From NCBI GenBank assembly GCA_040776905.1, contig JAXGZQ010000001.1, positions 186,001 to 250,000 on the forward strand: 64,000 bases of DNA, given 5' to 3'. Position 1 is the stretch's first letter. Each line of letters begins with the position of its first letter. This DNA is from SLHU01 sp009929975 (GTDB lineage Bacteria; Bacillota; Clostridia; Saccharofermentanales; UBA5734). The notes beneath the pieces were generated by a model that did no database searches, was not told the DNA's origin, and was given only the letters and a program-made list of their open reading frames with translations. The translations under genes were made by a program, and so were the position numbers. Shown piece by piece: positions 26,753-35,968 of the stretch.

Positions 26753-26759
26753 CAGGTTT

Positions 26760-28769
26760 TCATTGAATTGTACTGAGCCGTCCGCGGATGACAACGAGCA
26801 GATCCCGCAGTCTGGCTGCCTCCTCGAACGCGAGGTCGCGGGCCGCCTGTTTCATTTCCTTTTCCAGACGGGCGGACAGTTTTTTCAGTTCAGCCGCACC
26901 CAGCAGGTCCAGACGATTGTCCAGAATATCCTCTGTCGCGCTTTCATCCAGTCCGGCCTCACTGACCGCCTCAACCACGGTATCGATCACATCGCGCACG
27001 TCCTTGCGAATACTGGTCGGTGTGATGTGGTGCTCCTCATTGTATGCTTCCTGGATCGTGCGGCGGCGGTTGGTTTCCTCAACCGCCCGGTACATCGCGT
27101 CGGTTACTTTGTCCGCGTACATCACAACCAGACCGTTGACATTTCTTGCCGCCCGGCCAATGATCTGGATCAGCGATGTCTCTGAACGGAGGAAGCCTTC
27201 CTGATCGGCGTCGAGAATGGCGATCAATGAGACCTCGGGCAGATCAAGCCCTTCCCTGAGCAGGTTGATGCCGATCAGGACATCGAAGCGGCCCTGCCGC
27301 AAGTCCCTGAGGATCTTCATCCGCTCAACGGTATCGATATCAGAATGAAGATACTCGACCCGCATCCCTTCCTCACGGCAGAAGTCCGTCATATCCTCGG
27401 CCATTTTCTTGGTCAGTGTCAGCACCAGCGACCGCTCGCCCCGCCGGGTCGCGGCATTGATTTCACTGAAAAGATCCTCGATCTGGCCATCGACCGGACG
27501 AATCGCGATCTGCGGGTCGACCAGGCCGGTCGGCCGGATAATCTGCTCAACGACCTGGTGGGTGTGTTCGGCCTCATAACGGCCGGGTGTCGCGCTGACG
27601 AAGACAGCCTGGCCCATCCGCTGCTCAAACTCATCAAACCGCAGCGGGCGGTTGTCAAATGCGGACGGCAGGCGGAATCCGTATTCGATCAGCGTCTCTT
27701 TACGTGAACGGTCGCCTTTGAACATCGCGCCGATCTGCGGCACCATGACATGCGATTCATCGATCATCAGCAGGAAATCATCCGGAAAGAAATCCAGCAG
27801 GGTAAACGGCGCCTCTCCCGGTTGCCGGCCGGAGATATGGCGTGAATAATTCTCAATCCCCTTGCAGAAACCAGTTTCACGCATCATCTCAAGATCATAG
27901 CGGGTCCGTTGTTCCAGCCGGTAAGCCTCAACCAGCCTGTTCTGGCTGTTCAGCAGTGCCAGACGCTCTTCGAGTTCCTCTTCGATTGAGATGATCGCCT
28001 GGCGCATCTTGGCATCGGTCGTCACATAATGTGACGCGGGAAAAATCGACGCGTAGCTGCGGACCAGGAGTGTTTTGCCGGTCATCCGGTCGACTTCACT
28101 GATTTTTTCGATCTCATCGCCGAAAAAAGCGACCCGGATAATGATATCCTCAGAGGACGCGGCATAGATATCCAATGTATCACCGCGCACACGGAACGTT
28201 CCGCGTTTCGCTTCAAAATCATTGCGGTTATATTGAATATTGATCAGTTCATTGATCACCGCGTCCCGGTCCTTGCGCATGCCGGGCCGCAGATGAACCA
28301 TCAGCTTCTTATAGTCCTCAGGATCACCCAATCCATAGATGCAGGAAACCGACGCGACCACAATGACATCACGCCGCTCGAGCAGTGATGAGGTGGCGGA
28401 GTGGCGCAGACGGTCGATTTCATCATTGATCGCCGAATCTTTCTCGATATAGGTATCGGTCGCGGCGATATAGGCTTCCGGCTGGTAATAATCATAGTAG
28501 CTGACAAAATATTCCACCGCGTTTTCAGGAAAAAACGCTTTGAACTCAGCCGCCAGCTGGCCGGCCAATGTCTTGTTGTGCGCGATGACCAGGGTTGGCC
28601 GCTGAACTTTCTCGATCACATGAGCCATCGTAAATGTCTTGCCTGACCCGGTGACACCCAGCAGGGTCTGTGCGGGCAGGCCGGCGTTGAGGCCGCGGAC
28701 CAGCGCGTTGATGGCTTCCGGCTGGTCACCGCGGGGAATCATATCAGAGACGACTTTAAACTGATTCAT
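26760..28769 (-). CDS. uvrB: Excinuclease ABC subunit B
   Basis: The damage-verifying helicase of nucleotide excision repair. 669 residues. Walker A LGVTGSGKT is near 38-45; the beta-hairpin region YYDYYQPEAYI, the DESH box, helicase motif VI (QIIGRAARN) and a C-terminal UVR motif (LEKEMKQAARDLAFEEAARLRD region) are all seen. I chose ATG at 28769 with GGAGGG 6 nt upstream; a frame open from 28829 extends into the promoter. It is a stand-alone unit with an extended -10 at 28801-28809. Confidence 0.97.
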   Translation of the reverse strand: MNQFKVVSDMIPRGDQPEAINALVRGLNAGLPAQTLLGVTGSGKTFTMAHVIEKVQRPTLVIAHNKTLAGQLAAEFKAFFPENAVEYFVSYYDYYQPEAYIAATDTYIEKDSAINDEIDRLRHSATSSLLERRDVIVVASVSCIYGLGDPEDYKKLMVHLRPGMRKDRDAVINELINIQYNRNDFEAKRGTFRVRGDTLDIYAASSEDIIIRVAFFGDEIEKISEVDRMTGKTLLVRSYASIFPASHYVTTDAKMRQAIISIEEELEERLALLNSQNRLVEAYRLEQRTRYDLEMMRETGFCKGIENYSRHISGRQPGEAPFTLLDFFPDDFLLMIDESHVMVPQIGAMFKGDRSRKETLIEYGFRLPSAFDNRPLRFDEFEQRMGQAVFVSATPGRYEAEHTHQVVEQIIRPTGLVDPQIAIRPVDGQIEDLFSEINAATRRGERSLVLTLTKKMAEDMTDFCREEGMRVEYLHSDIDTVERMKILRDLRQGRFDVLIGINLLREGLDLPEVSLIAILDADQEGFLRSETSLIQIIGRAARNVNGLVVMYADKVTDAMYRAVEETNRRRTIQEAYNEEHHITPTSIRKDVRDVIDTVVEAVSEAGLDESATEDILDNRLDLLGAAELKKLSARLEKEMKQAARDLAFEEAARLRDLLVVIRGRLSTIQ

Positions 28770-28800
28770 GCCATCCCTCCGATTAACGAATTTTTGTTCT

Positions 28801-28809
28801 ATTATATCA
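28801..28809 (-). promoter_or_regulatory. Extended -10 promoter of uvrB
   Basis: TG-A-TATAAT on the minus strand. A TTGACA lies only 10 nt upstream, too close to be the -35. Just downstream is GAAC-aaaa-ATTC (28788-28799), one base from the Gram-positive SOS box GAAC-N4-GTTC. Confidence 0.6.
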
Positions 28810-28873
28810 CAGGACCTGTCAACTGACATCGTTCATTGCCGTCCGGTCGATCCCGTGAATACGCCCAACCGGC

Positions 28874-28902
28874 TTGCTGATCACCTCCATTCATATTATA
28901 AT
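28874..28902 (+). promoter_or_regulatory. Promoter of ilvE
   Basis: A plus-strand -35 TTGCTG (28874-28879) and perfect -10 TATAAT (28897-28902) with 17-nt spacing. The leader of about 45 nt holds the direct repeat TTGCATAA twice, 12 nt apart (28920-28927 and 28932-28939). Confidence 0.75.
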
Positions 28903-28953
28903 GGCAAAAATGAAAACATTTGCATAAGAACTTGCATAACAGGAGGCCGCACC

Positions 28954-30024
28954 ATGTACCAGGCGATTCCAGTCACCCGAACCGATCATCCTAAAATGAA
29001 ACCGGCCGCAGATGCCCAGCTCGGTTTCGGGCAGATTTTCACGGATCACATGTTCAGCATGGATTACCAAGAAGACCAGGGCTGGATCAATCCGCGCATC
29101 GAACCCTACGCACCGATCAGCCTGGAACCATCCGCCATGGTGTTCCATTACGGCCAGGCGATCTTTGAAGGCCTGAAGGCCTACCGGGCACCGGACGGCC
29201 ATGTCCAGTTGTTCCGTCCCCGCCTTAATTTCGAGCGGGTCAACATCTCGAATGAACGGATGGTGATTCCCCAGGTCGATCCTGATTTCTGCCTGTATGC
29301 GCTGAAGACCCTGCTTAAACTGGAAGAGGACTGGATTCCGACGGCAGAAGGCACCTCCCTCTATATCCGTCCGTTCATCATCGCGATCGATCCATTTCTC
29401 GGCGTTCGACCTTCACGAACCTATCGCTTCATGATCATCCTGTCACCATCCGGCGCTTATTACCCGCAGGGGCTCAACCCGGTCAGCATCCATGTTGAGG
29501 ATCAGTATGTCCGGGCCGTCCGCGGCGGAACCGGCTATGCCAAGACACCGGGCAATTACGCCGCCAGCCTCATCGCCCAGGCTAAAGCACATGACAGGGG
29601 TTATGTTCAGGTTCTCTGGCTGGACGGTGTCGAGCGCCGCTACATCGAGGAAGTCGGGTCCATGAATGTCTTCTTCGTGATCGACGGACGACTTGTCACA
29701 CCAAAGCTGAACGGCAGCATCCTGCCTGGCATTACACGGCGAACCGTCCTGGAACTGGCCGCCGCGCTCGGCTATGCGACAGAAGAGCGGGCATTGACCA
29801 TTGATGAGATTTGCCAGCTGACACGTGACGGACATGTCAGTGAGGTTTTCGGCTCCGGAACAGCGGCGGTCATCTCACCGGTCGGTGTGCTGCGATACCA
29901 GGATGACACACTGGTGTTCAACCAAAACCAGATCGGCCCGGTCAGCCAGAAAATGTACGACATCATCACCGGCGTCCAGTACGGCCGTCTGACGGATGAT
30001 TACGGCTGGATTGAAACCCTCTGA
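28954..30024 (+). CDS. ilvE: Branched-chain-amino-acid aminotransferase (class IV PLP)
   Basis: Exchanges the amino group between glutamate and the 2-oxoacids of Leu, Ile and Val. 356 residues, the longer BCAT form. The PLP lysine lies in the GGTGYAKTPGNYAASL region, and the N-terminal FHYGQAIFEGLKAY and the EVGSMNVFFV and GSGTAAVISPVG elements are typical. I chose ATG at 28954, 7 nt after AGGAGG (28941-28946). It is a single-gene unit with its own promoter and terminator. It may feed 2-oxoacids to the VorB-type oxidoreductase at 5940-8517; that link is inference. Confidence 0.95.
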   Translation: MYQAIPVTRTDHPKMKPAADAQLGFGQIFTDHMFSMDYQEDQGWINPRIEPYAPISLEPSAMVFHYGQAIFEGLKAYRAPDGHVQLFRPRLNFERVNISNERMVIPQVDPDFCLYALKTLLKLEEDWIPTAEGTSLYIRPFIIAIDPFLGVRPSRTYRFMIILSPSGAYYPQGLNPVSIHVEDQYVRAVRGGTGYAKTPGNYAASLIAQAKAHDRGYVQVLWLDGVERRYIEEVGSMNVFFVIDGRLVTPKLNGSILPGITRRTVLELAAALGYATEERALTIDEICQLTRDGHVSEVFGSGTAAVISPVGVLRYQDDTLVFNQNQIGPVSQKMYDIITGVQYGRLTDDYGWIETL

Positions 30025-30048
30025 TATCTGCGGGCAAATTCCCCAAAC

Positions 30049-30077
30049 AAAAAGCCGGAAATCATTTCCGGCTTTTT
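30049..30077. terminator. Bidirectional terminator between ilvE and the coaD operon
   Basis: Perfect 13-bp arms AAAAAGCCGGAAA/TTTCCGGCTTTTT around a 3-nt loop. A-runs on one side and T-runs on the other serve both strands. It lies between convergent genes. Confidence 0.92.
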
Positions 30078-30094
30078 CCTTTTTCAGATTCTGG

Positions 30095-30562
30095 CTATTT
30101 AAGATCCTGCTTGTTCCGCTGAACAGTTGCCAGCATCTCACTGAGCTGTTCTTCCAGATCAGCCAGCCGTTTGCGGGCATATTCCATCGAGCCGTTGCGG
30201 ATCATTTTTGCCGAATGATTGGCGGCTTCAAGTGTCTGGTTCGCCTGCTGGCGGGCTTTCTGGGTTATTTCATGTTCATCAATCATGCTCGTCATGCGGG
30301 ACTCGGCTTCGCGGATCATCGTCTCAGCTTCTTTACGCGCTTCGGCGATGAGCTGGCGGTTTTGTTCGAGCAGCCACTTGGCTTGCTTCAATTCAGCCGG
30401 CAGGCTGTCACGGATCATGCCGATCAGGACCAGCATCTCCTCACGGTCAACCAGGCAGCTATTGGAGAACGGCATGGATTTGGCCGTGACAACACTGTTC
30501 TCCAGATGATCCAGCAGATCACCGGTATCGTGTTCCTGCATATGGGATGATCGTTCGTTCAT
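30095..30562 (-). CDS. Coiled-coil protein of unknown function, downstream of coaD
   Basis: 155 residues, mostly one long predicted coiled coil (about 40-150) rich in Glu, Ala, Arg and Gln, resembling the stalk of ATP synthase subunit b or a DivIVA-like rod, but with no membrane segment and no Gly-rich start. I cannot assign a function. It overlaps the coaD stop by 4 nt (ATGA) and ends just before the bidirectional terminator, so it is the last gene of the operon. Short coiled-coil genes beside coaD/rsmD recur in Clostridia as hypothetical proteins. Confidence 0.75.
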   Translation of the reverse strand: MNERSSHMQEHDTGDLLDHLENSVVTAKSMPFSNSCLVDREEMLVLIGMIRDSLPAELKQAKWLLEQNRQLIAEARKEAETMIREAESRMTSMIDEHEITQKARQQANQTLEAANHSAKMIRNGSMEYARKRLADLEEQLSEMLATVQRNKQDLK

Positions 30563-31089
30563 GGTTCACTCACCTCCGATGCCTTCAACAAGGTCGATCC
30601 GCCGTTCCCGCGGCGCAGCCGGTTCATCACTCGATCAACGATCGCGGATGGCACCATATTGCTGACATCACCGCCATACGAGGCAACTTCACGGACAATG
30701 GACGCACTGGTAAAAGCCAGGTCGATCCGACACGGCAGCAGACACGTTTCATAGGTGGGCAGCATCAGTTTATTGGCCGCGGCCAGTTCCGCCTCAAAAC
30801 GGAAATCCGATTCGCTGCGCAGTCCGCGAACAACCGCGCTGGCATTCTGTTCCCGGTAGAGATTGACCAGCAGTCCTTCATAAGACAGGACATCAATATC
30901 AGCCGATTCACCGGCCAGGACATCCCGAATCATGATCAGCCTGTCTTTGACGGAAAAAGCGGGCTTCTTCTCACTGTTGACCATAACAGCGACAACAAGC
31001 CGGTCACACAGATGAGAGGCCCGCCTGATAATATCCAGATGACCGTTCGTCAATGGATCAAACGACCCCGGATAAATAAAAACTCGCAC
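30559..31089 (-). CDS. coaD: Phosphopantetheine adenylyltransferase
   Basis: The fourth step of CoA synthesis: ATP plus 4'-phosphopantetheine to dephospho-CoA. 176 residues. The signature YPGSFDPLTNGHLDII holds the (T/H)xGH site, and VVRGLRSESDFRFE and SASIVREVASYGG match the family. GTG start at 31089, about 6 nt after AAGGTGG. It lies 34 nt after rsmD, a common Firmicutes neighbour, and overlaps the next gene by 4 nt. Confidence 0.96.
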   Translation of the reverse strand: MRVFIYPGSFDPLTNGHLDIIRRASHLCDRLVVAVMVNSEKKPAFSVKDRLIMIRDVLAGESADIDVLSYEGLLVNLYREQNASAVVRGLRSESDFRFEAELAAANKLMLPTYETCLLPCRIDLAFTSASIVREVASYGGDVSNMVPSAIVDRVMNRLRRGNGGSTLLKASEVSEP

Positions 31090-31123
31090 ATCATGCCACC
31101 TTTCGACCTGAAAATACCACCGT

Positions 31124-31684
31124 TCAGGCAGTTTCGGCCTGATAGAATGATAACATTGCCGCTCCGTACTGACAACGCCGTGATCGTTGCAAATTCATTA
31201 CAAATGGCAGGGACTCGTCGCTGCTGTTCTGCTCAACGATGAGCAGACCGTCCGGCCGCAGCAGCCGGGTGATCAGCGGAGCCAGCGTCTCGACTTCACG
31301 GCGCGCGATCTGATACGGCGGATCCATGAAGATGATGGAAAACTGCCGCTCTTCCCGGACGAGGCGGCGGCAGGCGCTTGCGCAGCTGTTCTGGATCACA
31401 TTGCACGTTTCCGTCAGGCCGGTCTTCGTCAGATTTTGCTGAATACAGCGGACGGCCGCGGCCGCCTTCTCCACGAGAACGATATCCTGACAGCCGCGCG
31501 ATGCCGCCTCCAGACCGATCTGTCCACTTCCGGCATACAGGTCAAGAAAGCCTGAAACAGGCATCCGGCCGGACAAAATGGAAAACAACGCACCTTTGGC
31601 TTTGTCCGATGTCGGACGCGTCAGGCGTCCGTCGGGTGAAAAAAGCGGAACACTGCCGGCCTGTCCGGCGATGACTCTCGGCAT
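31124..31684 (-). CDS. rsmD: 16S rRNA (guanine(966)-N2)-methyltransferase
   Basis: 186 residues. The SAM-binding FLDLYAGSGQIGLEAASRG and the catalytic FMDPPYQ (DPPY of N-methyltransferases) are clear, after the RPTSDKAKGALFSIL start region. I prefer ATG at 31684, 7 nt after GGAG; ATG at 31690 sits too close to it. It lies between recG and coaD, 29 nt after recG. Confidence 0.95.
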   Translation of the reverse strand: MPRVIAGQAGSVPLFSPDGRLTRPTSDKAKGALFSILSGRMPVSGFLDLYAGSGQIGLEAASRGCQDIVLVEKAAAAVRCIQQNLTKTGLTETCNVIQNSCASACRRLVREERQFSIIFMDPPYQIARREVETLAPLITRLLRPDGLLIVEQNSSDESLPFVMNLQRSRRCQYGAAMLSFYQAETA

Positions 31685-31719
31685 GGACATTCTCCTTTCT
31701 GGTTCGGATCAGCGGCAGA

Positions 31720-33810
31720 CTATATGCCGATCGCCGCGAAAACATCGCCATAACGGGCCCGCAAGGTCTGGCGGATGATGCGGTGCTGTGGCTGTTGCAG
31801 CAGAGGATCTTTATCCGTCAGCCGGCGGACACTGTCGCGGGCAGCCGCGATCAGTTCATGATCGGTATACAGATTGGCCAGGCGCAGCGGCGGAAGGCCA
31901 TGCTGCCGGGTGCCGAAAAAGTCACCGGGACCGCGCAGCTGCAGATCCTGCTCAGCGATCTCAAACCCGTCCGTTGTGTGGCACAGTGTCCTCAGACGCT
32001 GCCGGGCCAGGTCGTCACGGCTTTCACTGACCAGAACGCAGATTGAGGCCTGGTCACCCCGCCCGATCCGGCCACGCAGCTGGTGCAGCTGGGCCAGTCC
32101 GAAACGCTCCGCGTTCTCGATCAGCATGAGAGTCGCGTTCGGATTATCAACACCAACCTCGATCACCGTCGTACTGACCAGCACCTGAATGATTCCCTGC
32201 TGAAAATCCTGCATCACCTGGTCTTTTGCCGCTGTTTTCAACTGGCCGTGCAGCAAACCGACCGCCAGGTCAGGCATGACCCGGCTGGCCAGACGTTCAT
32301 AGACACTCTCAACAGAGCTGAGATCCGACGCTGTCCCGTCTTCGATCATCGGACAGACAACATAGACCTGTTGCCCCTGCGTGACCGTCCGGCGGATCAG
32401 GTCATCAAGCCGTGAGCGATCCTTCTCAGCTGCTGTATACGTCTGGATCGGCAGCCGTCCGGCCGGCTGCTCATCAATCACGGATAAATCGAGATCACCA
32501 TAGACCATCAGTGCCAGTGTACGGGGAATCGGCGTCGCTGACATGACCAGGACATGCGGCTGCAGCCGGGCGTCGTCGCCATGCGCGAGCTGGATGCGCT
32601 GACGGACTCCGAAGCGATGCTGTTCATCGGTGACCGCCAGGGCCAGCTGGTGGAAGACAACCCGATCCTCAATCAGGGCATGGGTGCCGACCAGCAACTT
32701 CATTTCACCGTTGGCCAGCCGGGCCAGGATCTGGCGGCGTTCAGCGGCAGGCGTCGCTCCGGTCAGCAGGCCGACAGGCTCGCCGCTGTGCTGAAGAAGG
32801 CGACTGAGCGTCTGCTGGTGCTGAATCGCTAAAACGGTCGTCGGTGCCATCAGGACCGCCTGATGGCCGGCCAGGGCACAACGCAGCATAGCCAGCGCGG
32901 CAACAACGGTTTTGCCTGAACCGACATCCCCCTGGACAAGCCGGTTCATCGGCTGCGGCCTGGCCAGATCCCGCCAGACACTCTGGAGGACCTTTTTCTG
33001 GGCCTTCGTCAGGGAAAATGGCAGTTGGCGGATCTGTTCTTCAATCTGGCCGGTCTGTGAGGCAGACAGGACAATGGCAGGGGCCTGCCGCTGATCTGTA
33101 TCGCTGTGGCGCAGCAGATAAAGACCTGCCTGCATCAGGAATAATTCTTCAAAGGCAAGGCGCTGGCGGCAGACAGCCGCTTCCTCCGGATCAGCAGGAT
33201 GATGGATCCGGTGATAGGCGAAATTGACGGAACACAGTTTATAGAGGGCGCGGATTTCTGAGGGAATCGACTCGGGCAGCCGTTCCTGCAAATGGTCAAG
33301 CACCTGGTGAATCAATTGCCGCATCATCGCCTGGCTGATTCCGGATGTCAGTGGATAGACCGGCCGGACTGATGCTTCAGTCTCTGTCTCAGCCGGTTCA
33401 AACTCAGGATTCTGCACACTGAACTGCGAACCTCTGCGCCGGACGCGGCCGCGAAAGATATAGGCTGTACCAACCGACAGCCGGTCGGCCATCCAGGGCT
33501 GATTGAACCAGACAGCCTGCAGGGCATAGCCCTGATCACGCAGAATCGTCCGCACAAGGCTGCGCCGGCCCTGGCGGCTGACCAGTGGTTTTTTTGTTAC
33601 GACTGCCTGAAACACAGAGGTCTGGCCATCTTCCAGATCGGCCAGTGTGACCAGTTCCTGCCAGTTCTCATAATCCCGGGGAAACCAGGTCAGCAGATCA
33701 TACCAGGTCTGAATGCCCAGTTTATGCAGCATGGCCGCACGACGGCGGGCAATGCCCGGCAGCTCAGTGACCGGCCGTGTCAGCAGTGCATCCGGATCAA
33801 TGACATTCAT
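31720..33810 (-). CDS. recG: ATP-dependent DNA helicase RecG
   Basis: Reverses stalled forks and processes Holliday junctions. 696 residues. An N-terminal wedge/OB domain is followed by a superfamily 2 core with Walker A QGDVGSGKT, DEQH box (TDEQHRFGVRQR), SATPIPRT and motif VI QLRGRIGRG. GGGGAG lies about 7 nt before ATG 33810, and the start overlaps nth by 14 nt. Confidence 0.97.
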   Translation of the reverse strand: MNVIDPDALLTRPVTELPGIARRRAAMLHKLGIQTWYDLLTWFPRDYENWQELVTLADLEDGQTSVFQAVVTKKPLVSRQGRRSLVRTILRDQGYALQAVWFNQPWMADRLSVGTAYIFRGRVRRRGSQFSVQNPEFEPAETETEASVRPVYPLTSGISQAMMRQLIHQVLDHLQERLPESIPSEIRALYKLCSVNFAYHRIHHPADPEEAAVCRQRLAFEELFLMQAGLYLLRHSDTDQRQAPAIVLSASQTGQIEEQIRQLPFSLTKAQKKVLQSVWRDLARPQPMNRLVQGDVGSGKTVVAALAMLRCALAGHQAVLMAPTTVLAIQHQQTLSRLLQHSGEPVGLLTGATPAAERRQILARLANGEMKLLVGTHALIEDRVVFHQLALAVTDEQHRFGVRQRIQLAHGDDARLQPHVLVMSATPIPRTLALMVYGDLDLSVIDEQPAGRLPIQTYTAAEKDRSRLDDLIRRTVTQGQQVYVVCPMIEDGTASDLSSVESVYERLASRVMPDLAVGLLHGQLKTAAKDQVMQDFQQGIIQVLVSTTVIEVGVDNPNATLMLIENAERFGLAQLHQLRGRIGRGDQASICVLVSESRDDLARQRLRTLCHTTDGFEIAEQDLQLRGPGDFFGTRQHGLPPLRLANLYTDHELIAAARDSVRRLTDKDPLLQQPQHRIIRQTLRARYGDVFAAIGI

Positions 33811-34456
33811 CAGAAGACTCCCCGCCGGCGCGCCCGTAGTCGCACAGATCGCGGACGGGACAGTTCGGACAGTCCGGCCGGCGCGCCTGGCAGACCGCCC
33901 GGCCGTGCAGCACCATCAGATGCCCGTAGAGAATCCAGTGCTTTGATTCTAGAACCATGGCCAGATCCTTCTCGATTCCGGGAGGATCGGTCCGGCGGGT
34001 CAGGCCCAGCAGCTGGCTGATCCGTGAACAGTGCGTATCAACGACAATCGCCGCGATGCCAAAATAATCGCCGAGAATCAGATTGGCGATTTTCCGGCCG
34101 ATCCCGGGTAGTGCCGTCAGCGAATCGATGTCATCCGGCATGATGCCGTCATGATGCTCGAGCAGAGTCCGGCTGGAATTGATCATCGCCTTCGCTTTAT
34201 TGCGGAAAAGACCGCAGCTGCGAATCAATTCGGTCAGTTCAGCAAAGTCAGCTGTGGCCATTGCCGCGGCATCCGGATAGCGTCTGAACAGCGCGGGTGT
34301 GATCAGGTTGACCCGGGCATCGGTACACTGGGCCGCCAGAATCGCGGCCATCATCAACTGCCAGGGTCCGTCATAATCGAGGGTGCAGTCTGCCTCCGGG
34401 TATTGCGCGTGAAGCCGTCTGACAATCTCGGCAGCCTGCTCGTTTCTTTTTGTCAC
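33797..34456 (-). CDS. nth: Endonuclease III (base-excision repair glycosylase/AP lyase)
   Basis: 219 residues. The helix-hairpin-helix LPGIGRKIANLIL carries the catalytic Lys, and VDTHCSRI carries the catalytic Asp. The [4Fe-4S] pattern C-x6-C-x2-C-x5-C is complete at the C-terminus (CQARRPDCPNCPVRDLC). It removes oxidised pyrimidines. GTG start at 34456 with AGGAG 8 nt upstream, overlapping the S1C gene stop by 4 nt (GTGA) and recG by 14 nt. Confidence 0.96.
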   Translation of the reverse strand: MTKRNEQAAEIVRRLHAQYPEADCTLDYDGPWQLMMAAILAAQCTDARVNLITPALFRRYPDAAAMATADFAELTELIRSCGLFRNKAKAMINSSRTLLEHHDGIMPDDIDSLTALPGIGRKIANLILGDYFGIAAIVVDTHCSRISQLLGLTRRTDPPGIEKDLAMVLESKHWILYGHLMVLHGRAVCQARRPDCPNCPVRDLCDYGRAGGESSDECH

Positions 34457-35841
34457 TGAATGTACTCCTGCAAATAAACTCTGAACTCATGATATCGATT
34501 ATCATCACGTCTGTAAACTTGCAGGCGGAGCATGGATCCGACAGGTTGCGTCTGCAGGAAATAACTCATGTCCATGGAGGTATCAATCGGGTTGTCGTTG
34601 ATCTGGGTTATGATGTCGCCACGGCGCAGATCCGCCGTATAAGCCGGGCTGCCATCGATGACATCCGCGATGTACAGTCCGTTCGGGTAATTATAGAGCG
34701 TTTGCAGCTGGAGGAAGGTCTCTTCCACCAGAACGGACACGCCCAGCCATGAACGGCCGCCGACATAGCCCTGTGATGTCAGATCAGAAACAACCATTTG
34801 CGCGGTCACTGCCGGCAGAGCGTAGCTTTGCGTATCATAGGCCGATCGGACAAGGCCGCAATTGGTCAAACCGATGACTTCCCCGTTCAGATTGAGCAGC
34901 GGACCGCCGGAACAGGCCTGGCTGATTCTCGCGTCGGTCTGGATCATCTGGAGTGAGGTGCCGTCTTCCAGTTGAACCGGCCGGTTCAGGGCGCTGATCA
35001 TCCCGGTATAGAGATGGCCGCTTTCCTCAAGCGCGTCGGGGAATCCAATCGCCAGAATCATCTGTCCGACATTCAGTTCCGGTGTATCGTCAAAGACGGC
35101 CGGCTGCAGAACGCGATAGCCGGGATTGATCTGCAGCACAGCGATCCCGGTCAAGGGATCACGACCGATCAGTTTCGCGAAATAGGGACGGTCACGCCCG
35201 AGAATATACACACGTATTTCGGCATGTTCAAATACATTACCGTATTTATCGACCGCGATGGACAAAATGCTGCTGTTCGTGACAATGACACCATCTTCAT
35301 TCATGATCAGACCCGACCCGCTATTGGTCCGGCGCACGGCAGTCACCGTTTCCTCGACTTCCACTTCGATACCGACAACGGAAGGGCTGACTTTTTCATA
35401 AATAGTTTCCAGCAGATCATACTGCTGCCAGATCAGGCTCTGCTCATCCTGGGTTTCTCCGGTTGATGATTCAGTTGTCACAGGCGTTGATGGATCCGAT
35501 GTTTCATCAGGCAGCGTGGTTTCTGACGAATCTGAAGGCTCCGGTTCAGGTTCAGGGGTCACGGAAGGTGTCGGGCCGGTCTCAGATGCCACAGGGTGTG
35601 TGGGGAGCGGCGTCGGACTGGCAGGCCGGTCGGTGACAACCGGTGTTGGTGACGGAATCACCGTGGGTGTGGCACTCGGCCGATCGGAAAGCTGAGGCTG
35701 GCCACTTGTCATATCCGTTGTTGATCCGGTCGAACTGAACACAAACCGCATCAGGATCGCGGTCGTCAGCAGGGTCGCTACGGCGGCAGTCAGCAGGCAT
35801 AGACCCGTTAGTCCCAGGATCATTTTAGCTTTTCGGCTCAA
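34453..35841 (-). CDS. Membrane-anchored HtrA/S1C-family protein with PDZ domain, catalytic His and Asp missing
   Basis: 462 residues from TTG 35841, chosen because GGAGG (35848-35852) lies 6 nt upstream. One N-terminal membrane segment (about 8-33) precedes a Pro/Thr/Ser/Glu-rich linker (about 45-135), a trypsin-like domain, and a C-terminal PDZ domain with RRGDIITQIND. The domain aligns well with HtrA: GSGLIMNEDG, IGRDPLTGIAVL, QTDARISQACSGGPLLN. In HtrA the first catalytic block reads VTNxH; here VTNSS, so His is Ser191. The catalytic Asp of TDIAV is Gly232. Ser311 is kept. A non-proteolytic, peptide-sensing or scaffold role outside the membrane is likely. It lies 112 nt downstream of a histidine kinase gene and overlaps nth. 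Confidence 0.85.
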   Translation of the reverse strand: MSRKAKMILGLTGLCLLTAAVATLLTTAILMRFVFSSTGSTTDMTSGQPQLSDRPSATPTVIPSPTPVVTDRPASPTPLPTHPVASETGPTPSVTPEPEPEPSDSSETTLPDETSDPSTPVTTESSTGETQDEQSLIWQQYDLLETIYEKVSPSVVGIEVEVEETVTAVRRTNSGSGLIMNEDGVIVTNSSILSIAVDKYGNVFEHAEIRVYILGRDRPYFAKLIGRDPLTGIAVLQINPGYRVLQPAVFDDTPELNVGQMILAIGFPDALEESGHLYTGMISALNRPVQLEDGTSLQMIQTDARISQACSGGPLLNLNGEVIGLTNCGLVRSAYDTQSYALPAVTAQMVVSDLTSQGYVGGRSWLGVSVLVEETFLQLQTLYNYPNGLYIADVIDGSPAYTADLRRGDIITQINDNPIDTSMDMSYFLQTQPVGSMLRLQVYRRDDNRYHEFRVYLQEYIQ

Positions 35842-35968
35842 ATCGGTCCTCCACACTCAGCGTCATGAATTGAAACAGCGGAGATCATGTCGGGGTGACA
35901 TCGTCCGCCGACTCTGATTTTAGCGAATAAACATGAATGGCGTGTGAACATTTTTTAAACCCGGCCGC

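Noticed and set aside
28819..28824. TTGACA as the uvrB -35 box
   Set aside because: Only 10 nt separate it from TATAAT; the extended -10 is the better explanation.
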